A stretch of 64,000 nt of DNA. Source: Curvularia sp. ZM96 (taxonomy: Eukaryota; Ascomycota; Dothideomycetes; Pleosporales; Pleosporaceae). Made by a program: the position numbers and the translations under genes. The stretch spans positions 558,001 to 622,000 of the forward strand of contig JAJGBQ010000007.1 of NCBI GenBank assembly GCA_022457065.1, written 5' to 3'. Shown piece after piece: positions 20,922 to 32,510 of this stretch. A model generated the notes under the pieces. The model was not told where the DNA came from, searched no databases, and was given only the letters and a program-made list of their open reading frames with translations. Position 1 is the stretch's first letter. Every line of letters starts with the position of its first letter.

Positions 20922-23360
20922 TCATGCTTCTTCCTCCTCATCAAACCCCAGCCCCTCCACACTACCCAAAAACTCATTATTCCCCTTTCCCTGCATCAAG
21001 GCCTCGACATCAATCCCCCCACTGGTCAGATACCTTGCACTAACTCCCGTATTGATCCTTTGAGCCAACAAGCCCTTCAACTCGGCTCTTAGTGCCTGCA
21101 TCTCGGCTTTGGTCATCTGACTTGCCTCTCTCTCCTTTTTCTTGCGACCGCTGCCACGGCCGCGTTTACCCCTTGATTCTTTGTCGAGTTCCTCGCTGTC
21201 GTACTCGACGCCGAGGTCCTCAGCTGCCTGGCGCAGGACGTCGTCGGAGCTGTTTTTCTTTTCTTTGGCGATGACGGTGTCGGCGAGGCGCTTGGAGATG
21301 GTGGCGCGGGGTTTGAGGCGCGAGACGATGCGCCGGTCGATGTCAAGGGTGCGGATGAAGAAGGACGTGTTTTTGGACTTGGGGGCGGAGGCGGAGCGAG
21401 CGTGCACTTTGGCGATGAGGCGACGCACGCCGGCGACTTCTTCGGGCCCGCAGATCAGGATGCTGGCGCCGGAGGCAGAGGCACGCGCGGTACGTCCAGA
21501 GCGGTGCACGTAGGTGTCGGCGGCACGGGGCAGGTGGTAGTGGATGACGAGTTCGACTTTGGGGATGTCGAGACCGCGGGCGGCGACGTCGGTGGCGACT
21601 AAGATGGAGCCAGGGCGTTCTTTGAAACGCTCGATGGAGCGGAGACGGGCTTTTTGCGCCATGTTGGAATGGAGTGGGAGAGCGGGGAGGGCCAGGTTGG
21701 TGAGGAAGGGTGTTATGCGTCGGACGGCGGAGATGGAGTTTGTGAAGACGAGAGCGCGCTTCTGGGGGTAGAACATGAGCAGAGAGTATAGATACAGATC
21801 TTTTTCGGGACCGGCGCATTCGATGAGACCTTCCTGGAGCTTGCTGGCCATCTGCGAGGTCGGATTGGCGTCGATGAATTTGGGCTTCTCTTCGCGGAAT
21901 CGAAGCTTCTTCAAAAGATACTCCATTGATTGTTGCTGGCTCAACTGATCACCGCCAAATTTAGCCTTTCCAGCAAGCTTCCTCTGCAAGTCTTTGCCAA
22001 AGGTGGCAGAGAAGACGAGTGTTTGGCGCTCAAGTCCTGGTGTCTCTGCTGACTCCCCGTTCTCGTTTGGCTCGTCATCAGGCTCAAGAACCTTCAGGAT
22101 ATCGTCCATTTCCTTAAAGTGACCCTCGCTCAGCAGGCGGTCGGCTTCGTCAACGACCAGGAACTTGATCTGCTTGAATTTGGCAAGCAGGCCGTGACCA
22201 CTGCTGATCACCTCCCACAGTCGTCCCGGGGTTCCGACAACTATATCTGCCTTTTCCAGTTGCCTACGCTGCTTCTGTACGGACAGACCGCCGGTAATGG
22301 ATGCAATGTATGGAGAGTCAAAGTCGCCCTTTGCGCAAAGCGCAATTAGATGGCTGTTAATCTGATGGGCAAGTTCTCGAGTGGGCGCGATGATGAGGGC
22401 GAGTGGAGTCTTGTTTTCGGCGTCCTTCGAGGTTGAGCGAGAAGCAAGGTACGATTCTATGATGGGAATGCCAAACGCAAGCGTCTTTCCTGAACCAGTG
22501 GAAGCTTTTCCGATAACATCTCTGCCAGCAATGATCTCGGGTATGCTTGATGCTTGAATGTCGGTGGGCTTGGAAAATTTGAGCTTCGCCAATGCTCCAA
22601 GCATTTCGTCAGAGAGGTCGAGGTCCGCCCAAGCAGATACGTCTTCTTCGTCGCTATCGTCGATTGGCTGGTTTGCCAGTATGTCAAAGGCGCCAGGGCC
22701 AAAAGTCTCGCCGTCCTCAGCACCGTCTGTGTCAGGTTCATCTTCATCCTTGTCATCCGCGTCACCATTCGCCTTTTGCTCCTGCTCTCTTTTCAGTCTC
22801 TCTTCCTTGAGTCTCTTCTTCTTTTCTGTCTTTGTCTCTTTTCGTGTCTCGGGTTGGCTGTTCGTTGCCGGCTTGGGTTCCTCTGTCTCGGCCTCTTCAT
22901 CGCTGAAGCCCTCCCATTCTGGTGCTTCGTCTTCTCCCTGTACCTCAACTTCCGCTGTATCCCCCTCCTCTTCCTGTTCCTCAGCTTCACTCTCATCCTC
23001 CTCCCCGGGCTCTTGACCCTCGCCAAAAGTTACCTGCTCCAGACGTCGAGCCTCTTCTTCCTCGCGCTGCCTCGCCTCCTCCAGGTCGCGCGCAACCTCA
23101 TCTTCCGTCTTTGTAGTTTCAAAATGGAGGTTGCCGGTGACAGGATCCTTGATGATTTCCACGTCGTCAATCTCTTCAAGTCCGTAGAAACCCTCGGTAT
23201 CCTCGAAGCGGTCGGGCATGGAAACAGTCTTCCAACCTAGCTGGTCGAGCTGCACTCTGCGTTTTGTCTTTGCAGGCAGAGGCTTGGGAAAGTCGTCGAC
23301 CTTTTGGCGCTTGTGCGCCTTGTGCGCTGCTTTCTTTGGGGCGGCATGAGGGCGCTTCAT
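20922..23360 (-). CDS. MAK5: DEAD-box RNA helicase Mak5 (60S ribosome assembly)
   Basis: A single exon of 812 residues starts at the ATG at 23360 (MKRPHAAPKK). The frame is open 48 codons further upstream, but that extension lacks the family's basic N-terminus. The long N-terminal part is acidic and low-complexity. Helicase motifs follow in order: KPTDIQASSIPEII (Q motif), ASTGSGKT (about residue 285), PTRELAHQ, GG and TPGR, VVDEADRLL (about 400), VFSATF, VFTNSISAVRR, VATDVAARGLDIP and HRSGRTAR. A lysine-rich tail ends in an acidic stretch. The block LGWKTVSMPDRFEDTEGFYGLEEID near the N-terminus is diagnostic of Mak5, a nucleolar helicase for 60S subunit biogenesis. It is divergent from TRM7. 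Confidence 0.96.
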   Translation of the reverse strand: MKRPHAAPKKAAHKAHKRQKVDDFPKPLPAKTKRRVQLDQLGWKTVSMPDRFEDTEGFYGLEEIDDVEIIKDPVTGNLHFETTKTEDEVARDLEEARQREEEEARRLEQVTFGEGQEPGEEDESEAEEQEEEGDTAEVEVQGEDEAPEWEGFSDEEAETEEPKPATNSQPETRKETKTEKKKRLKEERLKREQEQKANGDADDKDEDEPDTDGAEDGETFGPGAFDILANQPIDDSDEEDVSAWADLDLSDEMLGALAKLKFSKPTDIQASSIPEIIAGRDVIGKASTGSGKTLAFGIPIIESYLASRSTSKDAENKTPLALIIAPTRELAHQINSHLIALCAKGDFDSPYIASITGGLSVQKQRRQLEKADIVVGTPGRLWEVISSGHGLLAKFKQIKFLVVDEADRLLSEGHFKEMDDILKVLEPDDEPNENGESAETPGLERQTLVFSATFGKDLQRKLAGKAKFGGDQLSQQQSMEYLLKKLRFREEKPKFIDANPTSQMASKLQEGLIECAGPEKDLYLYSLLMFYPQKRALVFTNSISAVRRITPFLTNLALPALPLHSNMAQKARLRSIERFKERPGSILVATDVAARGLDIPKVELVIHYHLPRAADTYVHRSGRTARASASGASILICGPEEVAGVRRLIAKVHARSASAPKSKNTSFFIRTLDIDRRIVSRLKPRATISKRLADTVIAKEKKNSSDDVLRQAAEDLGVEYDSEELDKESRGKRGRGSGRKKKEREASQMTKAEMQALRAELKGLLAQRINTGVSARYLTSGGIDVEALMQGKGNNEFLGSVEGLGFDEEEEA

Positions 23361-23748
23361 GGCGGCGCAGGGTTTGGCAATTGGGGCAATGTTGTCGCGC
23401 GAGATTTTGCGGCGCGCGATGCTCTCTGGAATTATTTTTTGGGGAAAACTTGTCGGCGCTCGGGGGTCCGCTGCCCCACTTCGCCCTCTAGCCGTCCAGC
23501 CCACACTTCACGTGCGACTCACGTCTTGCATTGACTAAATTGCGAAAAGAGTGAGAAGTGGACAAGAACAAAGAAAAGGATTAAATTCCGCTTTCTCTGC
23601 TGTAATTGCAATACCTACCACAATTTACGACCTATTACCATTGGAGACGAGAAATACACAGATTTCGAACAGTACCACCCGTCATACGGACTGACTCGAC
23701 AATACTTTGTAAGAGATTAGGTGGGGTGCTGGCCATCTCAAAAGAAGC
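23361..23748. promoter_or_regulatory. Shared divergent promoter MAK5 / TRM7
   Basis: These 388 bp separate two divergent genes of ribosome and tRNA biogenesis. Co-regulation is plausible, but I see no specific site. Confidence 0.45.
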
Positions 23749-24927
23749 ATGGGAAAATCGTCCAAAGACAAGCGCGATGCGTACTACCGACTAGCCAAAG
23801 AGGAGGGATGGCGGGCACGGTCTGCCTACAAGTTACTGCAACTAGACGAAGAATTCAACCTTTTCGAAGGAGTCACTAGAGTCGTGGATCTCTGCGCTGC
23901 ACCAGGAAGTTGGAGTCAAGTCCTATCCCGGGTCCTCATCAAGGGAGAGAAGTTTGGACGAGCGGGGTGGCAGGAGAAGCAGGCCGGTACTCGGGACTAT
24001 GTTTTGGGTGCGAAGGAGGATACATCAGAAGAACAAAAAAAGAACCAAGAACAAAGCAGTACAGTCAAGGCCGAGACACAAAAGCCAAGAGAAGGTGTTC
24101 GGATAGTCGCCATCGATCTGCAGCCCATGAGTCCGCTCGAAGGGGTGACCACTATGCGGGCAGACATTACACATCCGTCGACAATACCCCTTATGCTAAA
24201 AGCCCTGGATCCAGATACCTATGACCCTAAGGCGACCGGCGGCTCTTCACCTGTGGACCTCGTGATTTCCGACGGAGCCCCGGATGTCACTGGCCTTCAC
24301 GACCTCGACATTTATGTGCAGAGCCAGCTACTCTGGGCCGCGCTCAATCTAGCCCTGTGCGTGCTCAAGCCAGGGGGCAAGTTTGTAGCCAAGATCTTTC
24401 GAGGTAAAGACGTTGACCTGCTGTTTGCGCAGCTGAAGATTGTGTTTGAGAGGGTGCGAGTAGCCAAGCCGAGGAGCAGTCGGGCAAGTAGCATAGAAGC
24501 GTTTGTCGTGTGCGAGGGTTTCTGTCCTCCACAGGGTTTCACGGCTAGCCTGGACAAACCGCTCGGGGCAGGCACGCAGCTACCTACCCCACCAGCACCC
24601 GCTCCGTGCGATGCGCGCGGGCCCGAAAGCAGGGTCTCTCGAAAGGTCAGGGACGACGGAGCAATAGAGTTGGATCTCGGCGACGAGGATGACGACCAGG
24701 ATGACTTGGAAGAGGGAGGCCCGCGGTGGATTGCACCCTTCCTAGCGTGCGGTGACCTGTCTGCGTATGATTCTGACGCTACCTATCATCTGCCCAAGGA
24801 CCGAGTCAGTCTGGACCCTGTGCAGCCGCCGACAGCGCCACCGTACAAGCGAGCGTTGGAGATGCGGAAACTAGCTGGCGGAGCCTATGGTAAGACCAAG
24901 GGCAGAGTTGAGCAGACGGTAGCGTAG
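23749..24927 (+). CDS. TRM7: tRNA 2'-O-ribose methyltransferase Trm7 (FtsJ family)
   Basis: A single exon of 392 residues. The start MGKSSKDKRDAYYRLAKEEGWRARSAYKLLQLDE is the hallmark of Trm7. The SAM-binding motif is VVDLCAAPGSWSQVLSRVL. The K-D-K-E set of RrmJ/FtsJ enzymes is visible: Lys in RSAYKLL, Asp in DLVISDGAPDVTGLHDLD, Lys in PGGKFVAKIFRGKD and Glu in SSIEAFVVC. The enzyme methylates riboses 32 and 34 of the anticodon loop of certain tRNAs. A lysine/glutamate-rich insert of about 50 residues separates the first two strands (after VLSRVLIKGEKF). The C-terminal 130 residues, which include an acidic segment, extend beyond the yeast protein. Confidence 0.96.
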   Translation: MGKSSKDKRDAYYRLAKEEGWRARSAYKLLQLDEEFNLFEGVTRVVDLCAAPGSWSQVLSRVLIKGEKFGRAGWQEKQAGTRDYVLGAKEDTSEEQKKNQEQSSTVKAETQKPREGVRIVAIDLQPMSPLEGVTTMRADITHPSTIPLMLKALDPDTYDPKATGGSSPVDLVISDGAPDVTGLHDLDIYVQSQLLWAALNLALCVLKPGGKFVAKIFRGKDVDLLFAQLKIVFERVRVAKPRSSRASSIEAFVVCEGFCPPQGFTASLDKPLGAGTQLPTPPAPAPCDARGPESRVSRKVRDDGAIELDLGDEDDDQDDLEEGGPRWIAPFLACGDLSAYDSDATYHLPKDRVSLDPVQPPTAPPYKRALEMRKLAGGAYGKTKGRVEQTVA

Positions 24928-25967
24928 ATGATTGCAGGAACACTCAAGTGTTGTCTTGCTATTCTATTTGTCATGGCATTTTTGGTGCATCTGGTGGATC
25001 AGCATTACTCGGCAGGTGTGCTGTATACTTTATGAGTATGTACTTAAGAGTACAAAGTTTGATTGCATGGAGACGGACATGGCCTATAGCAGTTCTCGAT
25101 ATTGATGTTGTCGTCCTCCAAGTGAGGGGCATTCGAACACTAGGCAGGGTGTTCGAGTGTCTCGTATACACGTATACACAATGTGACCCTGAAAAGGCAT
25201 GGCCGTGGAGCTATCCTTGCACTTGGTGAACTCGACTGGTTCACATGGACTCGACTGAGCTTGTCACGGCACGCTAGTCCCAAAGCGGGGCTAACGCGCC
25301 AGGCACGGTGTCTGCACGCCAAACCTTCTGAATTATTGCGTAGCAGACCCTTTGCACCGTTGCTTCTGGCACGTCATAGCTCGCAAAGTGTCCATGCTCG
25401 ACGATCGGCACCACAGGTGGTGAGGGTGTCTCAAAGTCGGCCAGCGATGGTCCAGACTAGAAGAAAAAAATGCAGAGAGGATCGACGCCGTGTAATTAGC
25501 AAATTTCGGCAGCAGCATGGCGATATGATCGGGGACCCAGGGCAACGGTCAGCAGAACGTTGTGGTGCAGCGGTAGCGTACGATGGCCACGGGAGATGGG
25601 CCGTTGCCGCGCGTGTCGGGGGGTGCTGGTTGGACGAGGCTTGAAGTGGCTCCGTCGTCTCATGGGGCCCGCGGGTTTCTGGAAGGCGGCAGCGGGCGCT
25701 GGGTGCGACGGTGGTGCAGCAGTTGGCGGACGCTGTGCTCGAAGGGCTGGCTGCGTGGTTGTCTAGATGGGCGCATGCGGACCGGGCCAGCTGCTGTCGC
25801 TGTTGCTTTTGGACGCCCTGCATCGCATGGCGCGTTTCACCAGGCCCCGCGTTTGGACGCGTTGTAAGTACTTGTACGTCAACGGCGGCGCAGAGAAGGG
25901 CGACCATGGCGACTGGGCGTTTCTCGTCGAGCCGGGTCGGTTCCTGCATGGCGGGCTAGGAGCGCCG

Positions 25968-26007
25968 CCATGTGCAGCCATGTGCGGCCATGTGCAGCCA
26001 TGTGCAG
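25968..26007 (+). repeat. 10-bp tandem repeat, 4 copies
   Basis: The unit CCATGTGCAG is repeated four times, with one G for A variant in copy 2. Confidence 0.9.
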
Positions 26008-26604
26008 CGGCCACGGCGCCGACTGCAGATTGCAGATGTTTCTGTCGTGGTTGTGTCTGTGTGTTGCGTGTGTCTGTAGGTAAGCGTGGGCGGGCTGCAG
26101 GGTGAATGTACGTGCATCTATGTGCCGTCGATACGTCGTCGTATGTATGTCACCGTGTATGTATGTCGTATGCAGCGGCCGGTTAGCTGTCAAACGCGGG
26201 CGCTGCACGAGTCATCGGGCGGCGGCTCTGCGTGCGCGCAGGAAATGAGATGAAAGGCCGACCGAAACACCCTTTGGGCGTGCATGGGCTGGTGGAGAGG
26301 CCGGGTGGGTGGAGATTGCGGCAGTCTGGAGGCTAGCAAGGACGCGGCGGAGGCTCGTACTCTGACGGCAAAAGCATCGCTCTCCAGCCCATGCCGGCCC
26401 TTCTGCTGAGTCTCTGCCCTCTCTGCTGCTGCTATCCGCTCACCACCACTCGCCGTGCATCTCGCCCTCGCCATCGCCGCATCCGTCGCTGCATGCAGCC
26501 CGCCTCGCCAGGTGTTCCGCCTCTGCCCACCCCCAGCACGCCCGCCCCGTGAGAGACCGCGCGCACGCGGGCGCGAGGGCGCGAGAGAGAGCCGCCGCAT
26601 CGAG

Positions 26605-26642
26605 TCGCTGTCGTTGTCGCTGTCGCTGTCGCCGCCGCCGCC
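26605..26642 (+). repeat. TCGCTG hexamer / GCC triplet repeat abutting the STE20 start
   Basis: Imperfect TCGCTG repeats run into (GCC)4 and end directly before the ATG at 26643. The repeat would lie in the mRNA leader. Confidence 0.8.
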
Positions 26643-29392
26643 ATGGAGGAGAAGCCGTCGTCGCGGCGGCTGATCAAAAAGGAGCGCCATCCCCCAATCG
26701 CTTATCTGAACAACAAGTCGACGACGCTGAAGCGTGCCCCGAGTGCTGCATCCTACTTTGCACCCCAGGCCGGCCTTGGCGCGGGCACAGCTTCGTCGCT
26801 CTCGCCTGCCACGACGCCTGGAGCTTCGTCGCTCCGCCGCAGTCCCTCGCTGACGCCCGTCCACGAGCACAACAACCACCACCCGCACCCGCATGTAGAC
26901 CACCTCTACAAGCTGCCGCCCTCGGTTGCCCACCTGCCCCCGGCCGCCGTCGGCCAGCCCTTCAACAGCATCGTCGAGGAGGCTCTCAACGCATCCACCC
27001 AAGCCAGCGCACCACGCAGGCCCGCTGGCCCACAGCACTCGCACACCGACCAGCCCGCCCGCTACCTCCGCCAGTCGCGCTCCTTCACCTCCAACATGGA
27101 CACCACCACCCCGCCCACCACCGCAAACAACAGGACCAACCGCTACAGCGATGGCGGCGGCAATGGCCCTGCCACCACCACCACCATCCAGGCCGCCGAC
27201 TCGGCCAGGAAGCGCCTCTCCGGCGGCGCAAAGAAGAAGGGCACCTTCTCCACCTTCATGAGCAGCATGCTGGGCTCCCCGCGCCGCCCTACCATCTCCA
27301 CGCCCACCAACCCCATGCACGTCACCCATGTCAGCATCGACAACCAGACGGGCGAGTACACGGTGCGTAGCCTCTCTCTCTTGCTGCTGCTTCATCTTGC
27401 TAACTACACTTCTCTACACAGGGTCTTCCCAAGGAATGGCAGCGCATGCTGCAGCAAAACGGCATCTCCCAGGAGGAGCAGAAGCAGCACCCCCAGGCTG
27501 TCGTCGACGTCGTCAACTTCTACAAGGACAACGCCGACAAGACCGAGGACGACACCATCTGGGACAAGATGGGGCCTGCCCACACCCAAGCATACGCCTA
27601 CCAGACCAACACTGCCCCCAGCAACAACAACAACATCAACAGCAACAACAGCACCGCCAACAACTACGGCGCTGCCCAGCCCCTCAGCCCCCCGCAGAGC
27701 CCTCGCTTTCCACGGAACGACCAGTCTAGCTTCGAGAACCCCCGCGCTCCCCCGCCAATTCCTCGCAGTCTCACCTCGCCCGCCTCCAGCTCGCCCCAGC
27801 CTAACGTAGCAGCCCTCGTCCCGAACCGCCCAGCTCCCAAGCCCCCAGCCGCTACCGTTGCTCCTCCATCCAGACCCCCTCCCCCGGCCCCAGCTCCGAT
27901 TACCACCCAACAAACAACTCCCCGCCAGGAGTACGACCTTCCTCAGGCTGCCTATGCTGCGCCAGCTCCCTCTGCCAGCCCCAGTGGCTCGTCGTCGTCG
28001 CGCAGCCGGGCAAACACAACCGGAGGAGGATCGCCGCCTCGTTTTGACTCTCCCGCTGGTCCACCGTCCATCTCTCCCGCGCAGCAGTACCAGCAGCAGC
28101 AACAACAGGCAATGGCAATGGCGTCCTTTCAACAGCCCAAGGCTCCCCTGAGCAGGAGCGTCAGCCAGAGAGCCCCTCAGCCGGCACATGCACCCCCGCC
28201 AGCCCCTCTACAGCCGCAGCCAACCCCCCAGCAGGTGTTTGCGCAACAATCGGATCCCCAGAATATCCCACTACCGTCGCAACAGACTCGTGTCGGCCCG
28301 GCTCCGCGCGCCCGCCAAAGGCCCAGGCAAAGCCAGGGACCAGACATCGTGGCTAAGCTCACTGCCATCTGCACCAATGCCGACCCCAGAGAGAGGTATC
28401 GCAACCTCAGCAAGATTGGCCAAGGTGCCTCAGGTGGTGTGTACATGGCATACGAGGTTCACACCAACAAATGCGTCGCCATCAAGCAGATGAACCTGGA
28501 GCAGCAGCCCAAGAAGGACCTGATCATCAACGAGATTCTCGTCATGAAGGACAGCAAGCACAAGAACATTGTCAACTTCATGGACAGCTTTCTGCTTAGA
28601 GGCGACCTGTGGGTAGTCATGGAGTACATGGAGGGTGGAAGCTTGACAGACGTGGTGACATTTAACATCATGTCAGAGGGCCAGATCGCTGCCGTATGCA
28701 GAGAAGTGAGTATGCGTATTCCGACGGTTAAGTCCTGAGCTAACCCTTGCAGACACTGCACGGCCTGCAACACCTACACTCCAAGGGCGTCATTCACCGA
28801 GACATCAAGTCTGACAATATCCTACTGTCCCAAGAAGGAAACATCAAACTGAGTAAGCACTATCCTTGAATCATGACGTGCATGTGCTGACGCCCTATGC
28901 AGCTGATTTCGGTTTCTGTGCCCAGATTAATGAGAGCCATAACAAGCGCACTACCATGGTCGGCACCCCGTACTGGATGGCCCCTGAGGTCGTCACCCGC
29001 AAGGAGTACGGCCGAAAGGTCGACATCTGGTCGCTGGGTATCATGGCCATTGAGATGATTGAGGGAGAGCCACCATATCTGAATGAAAGCCCTCTGCGCG
29101 CACTCTGGCTCATCGCAACCAATGGCACACCTACCATCAAGGAAGAACATGCTCTGTCGCCAGTGTTCCGCGACTTCTTGGCCTTTTCGCTCAAGGTCGA
29201 TCCGGACAAGCGAGCCAGCGCTCACGATCTCCTAGTGGTGAGTTGACTGAACAAAAAGACAAGTTAACAAAAGCTAACAGCGTGCAGCACCCCTTCATTC
29301 AAACCGCCGAGCCTCTGAGCACACTGGCGCCGTTGGTGCAGTCTGCAAGGAAGGCACGAGCAGAAGAGAGGCGGAAGAAGGGCGGCATGTGA
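26643..29392 (+). CDS. STE20: p21-activated protein kinase Ste20
   Basis: The exons are 26643-27362, 27422-28705, 28753-28852, 28903-29237 and 29288-29392, with introns of 47-59 nt. The product is 847 residues. The N-terminus is low-complexity. The CRIB (Cdc42/Rac-binding) domain spans the first intron: ISTPTNPMHVTHVSID, then GEYTGLPKEWQRML (about residues 222-260). A long Pro/Gln/Ser-rich linker follows. The kinase domain starts near 565 with IGQGASGGVYMAYE, Lys in CVAIKQMN, HRDIKSDNIL, DFG in LTDFGFCAQ, and GTPYWMAPE. The tail LAPLVQSARKARAEERRKK is Ste20-like. No PH domain is present, which argues against Cla4. Ste20 acts downstream of Cdc42 in MAPK signalling and polarity. Clear PAK; Ste20 rather than Cla4 is inferred. 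Confidence 0.95.
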
Positions 29393-30450
29393 AGTTTTGT
29401 TTTGGTTACGAGTGTTTTTTGACACCGGCACTTAGGTACAGTTGTTTCGCAGACCAACGGTCACGATTCGGCCAGCACGAATACCATATCGTTTGCCGGC
29501 TGGTATGGCAAGACGACGAAACTGTAGGATGATTCGATGGCACAAGGCCAAGCATGGGCGCTTGCGGCGACACTCGCAGGGCACAGTACCGAATCGAGTG
29601 GCTGCATTCTGAGCGACCAGAATTGACGTTTTTTGTCGAGCCACGGTACAACGTCGACTCGAGATTCGTATGCAAAGGCCGAAGCCTCATACTACTGTTC
29701 TTTGCATAGAGCAATGTGGAACCATCTTACAGCAAGTCAGCAAGCACGTTTCGTCTTGTTTCAGCCGTCATTCTCTGCGAGCACTGCCTTTGCCGTACAT
29801 TTTCAAAAAGGGTTAGAGGTTGATGTAGGCATACATCGACGCGGTCATTATGCGGATTTTCTGTGTGTTTTCTTTTGGGATGCGGATGTCATTACACGAT
29901 TACTTATACACCATTTTGCAATTTTTTAGTGTCTATACGCTCTGGGAGGAAAAGACCCATAGTCCTGTCACCTTGTGGCATCCTCGGCATACAGAAAAGG
30001 TCGGGTATATTTTATAGTTGTCTGCAAATTCAGTTTTCTGATAAAGTGAACAAGAGTACTAGAGAACGGAAGTCGGCCGTGGCTGAGCGGGCAACCGCCA
30101 CAGTGTTCGTCATCGCCCAATCCCCCGCTAAGCTGCTTGGGCGACGCACGCCCGACGGGCAGAGCTCCAAGCCTCCAGCATACGACAGCGTGCTGGCCTT
30201 AGCTCTGAGCCTTCCATACCTCACTCCTCCTACCGACAACCGTCCCACTCACAAAATCCTCTCTTGCAGTTTCCTAGAGGCACTGTCACAAGCTAATTTC
30301 CTAGACCTACATATACTACAGCCACTTCTGCGCTGCGCTTGGCTTACTGCCACCCGTCGTCTGACCTAGCTGCAAGGCAACCTCCGCACTCTCCGACAAA
30401 CTTGCCCATATTCGAATTCAGCAAACACGCAGACAGAGGGCGCACTCGCC
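29393..30450. other. Intergenic STE20 / HSE1
   Basis: A 168-codon frame at 29863-30369 lacks domains and is treated as chance. The last 400 bases are C-rich and probably form the HSE1 promoter. Confidence 0.45.
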
Positions 30451-32510
30451 ATGTTCCGCGCGCAGTCGAACATCTTCGACGATGTCGTAGTCAAGGCTAC
30501 AGACGAGAACCTTACGAGCGAGAACTGGGAATACATTCTGGTACGATCACCACCCACGTCATGCAGTCGGCGGCGAACTCGACCGCTGGCGCACTGCGAC
30601 CCTGGATGCCACAACATGCTTTGGTAATTTGAATATTTGTACAGTACTGACTTCCCTAGGATGTATGCGACAAGGTCGGATCTTCCGACACCGGCGCCAA
30701 AGATGCGGTTGCTGCCATGATCAGGCGGTTAGCACACCGGAACGCGAACGTGCAGCTGTACACCCTGGAGCTTGCCAACGCCCTGAGCCAGAACTGCGGA
30801 ATCCAGATGCACAAGGAGCTTGCCTCGCGCAGCTTCACCGAGGCATTGCTAAGGCTGGCCAACGACCGCAATACACATCAGCAAGTCAAGGCCAAGATAC
30901 TTGAGCGCATGGCAGAATGGACCGAAATGTTTTCTCGTGATCCAGATCTAGGCATCATGTCCGGCGCGTATATGAAGCTCAAGTCGCAGAGTATGTTGTC
31001 TGCTCCAGGAATCGTGTGACATGGCGCTTACACAAGACAGATCCCAACCTCCGCGCGCCCTCGAAGCCACAGAAGACGCAAATTTCCGAAGCCGAGCGAC
31101 AGAAGGAGGAGGAGGAACTGCAGATGGCCCTTGCCATGTCGATACGAGAGTCCAAAGGCGCAGCACCGACAGCCGCCAGTTCCAACAACCCCCAGCAAAG
31201 CGGGTCTGCATCTGGCGCCCAGGCAGAACAGCCAGCGCAACCAGTACCTTCAGGCACAACCGCTGCGACTGTGTCACGGGTACGGGCGCTGTTCGACTTC
31301 CAGCCATCAGAACCTGGCGAATTGCAGTTCCGAAAGGGCGACATCATTGCCGTCCTCGAATCGGTATACAAGGACTGGTGGAAGGGATCGCTCCGCGGAC
31401 AGACTGGTATCTTCCCACTCAACTATGTGGAGAAGCTGCAGGATCCTACACGCGAGGAACTCGAGCGGGAGGCGCAGAATGAGGCCGAGGTGTTTGCGCA
31501 AATCAGGAATGTCGAGAAGCTGCTCGCTCTGCTGAGCACTAGCTCGCAACCTGGTGGCGGCGATGCACGGGATAACGAGGAAATCACAGAACTTTATCAC
31601 TCGACACTAGCGATCAGGCCAAAGTTGATTGAGCTCATTGGCAAGTACTCGCAGAAGAAAGGTATGTTGTCAACGTCAGCACCCACATCGAAAGCTAATC
31701 GTACCAGACGACTTTACACAATTGAACGAGAAGTTCATCAAAGCTCGTCGAGACTACGAGTCCATGCTGGAGGCATCGATGTCACAGCCGCAGCAACCTC
31801 CCTACGGTGGTCGTCCTGCCTATGGCGCCTACAACGCTCCACCGCCCTCAGGCTATCAAGGATACCCACCGGCATCCTCTACGCCACACCAAGACCCTGG
31901 CCGTTATAACTACGGCGGAGCACCTCCTGCACAGCATGCACCTCCTTCCCAAGTACCACCAGCCGGCTCCAGCCCTGCCTTCTTTATGGTTCCTCCCGGA
32001 GAACGGCCCCAGCAAACTCAAAAACCAGGACCACCTTCTGATCCTTACGCGCTGCCTCCGAACAGGGTACCAGTTGGAGGTCGCCCACTAAGCTATGCAC
32101 CCCAGGAATTGGCGACCGCGCAGTATGATTCACCTGTAGACAACCGACACTCCTTCCACGGCCCCAGTCAGCCGCAAGGAGGCCCTTCGGCGCCACAAGG
32201 GTACGACTATCCGCCCACACAACAAGGAAATGGCTATCCTCCTCAAGGTGCTCCACAAGGGCCGCCTCAGGGACAGCAGAATCCGTATGAGCAAATCTCG
32301 TCGCCACCGCCACAAGGACCCCCACACGATCAGCAACAGCCACCTCAACAAGGACATGGATATCCGCCCGCACAACCCGGCTATGCACCTCCGGCACCGC
32401 CCGGTACTAGTACTAGTCCCGCGCCACAAGCGTACCTGCCATATCGACCGGGCGGACAAGCGCCGAGTGCTCCACCTGTAGGAGATGACGCCTCTGGGTT
32501 TTATCGGTAA
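30451..32510 (+). CDS. HSE1: ESCRT-0 subunit Hse1 (STAM homologue)
   Basis: There are four exons, 30451-30540, 30660-30990, 31041-31661 and 31708-32510, with introns of 119, 50 and 46 nt. The product is 614 residues. The start MFRAQSNIFDDVVVKATDENLTSENWEYILDVCDK is the Hse1 VHS domain (1-140). A ubiquitin-interacting motif follows (EEELQMALAMSIRES, about 160-178). The SH3 domain (RALFDFQPSEPGELQFRKGD...WWKGSLRGQTGIFPLNYVEKL) spans about 217-275. A coiled GAT-like segment then leads into a Pro/Gln/Tyr-rich tail. Hse1 pairs with Vps27 on endosomes to bind ubiquitinated cargo for multivesicular-body sorting. All four joins keep frame and restore conserved sequence. Confidence 0.96.

Larger units (their letters stand above)
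24928..26642. other. 1.7-kb GC-rich region upstream of STE20
   Basis: This is probably the promoter and long leader of the kinase gene. It becomes GC-rich and repetitive after 25560. Many open frames exist on both strands, including a 401-codon minus-strand frame at 26190-27395 that overlaps the kinase gene, but they are products of GC-rich composition. No gene is supported. Confidence 0.5.

Noticed and set aside
25550..25620. tRNA-like stretch (GGTGCAGCGGTAGCG)
   Set aside because: The D-loop-like part has no matching acceptor stem, anticodon arm or T-loop.
26190..27395. 401-codon minus-strand frame upstream of and inside STE20
   Set aside because: GC-rich composition artefact with no domain; it overlaps the verified kinase exon 1.
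29863..30369. 168-codon frame upstream of HSE1
   Set aside because: No domain and no conserved start context. It covers the probable HSE1 promoter.
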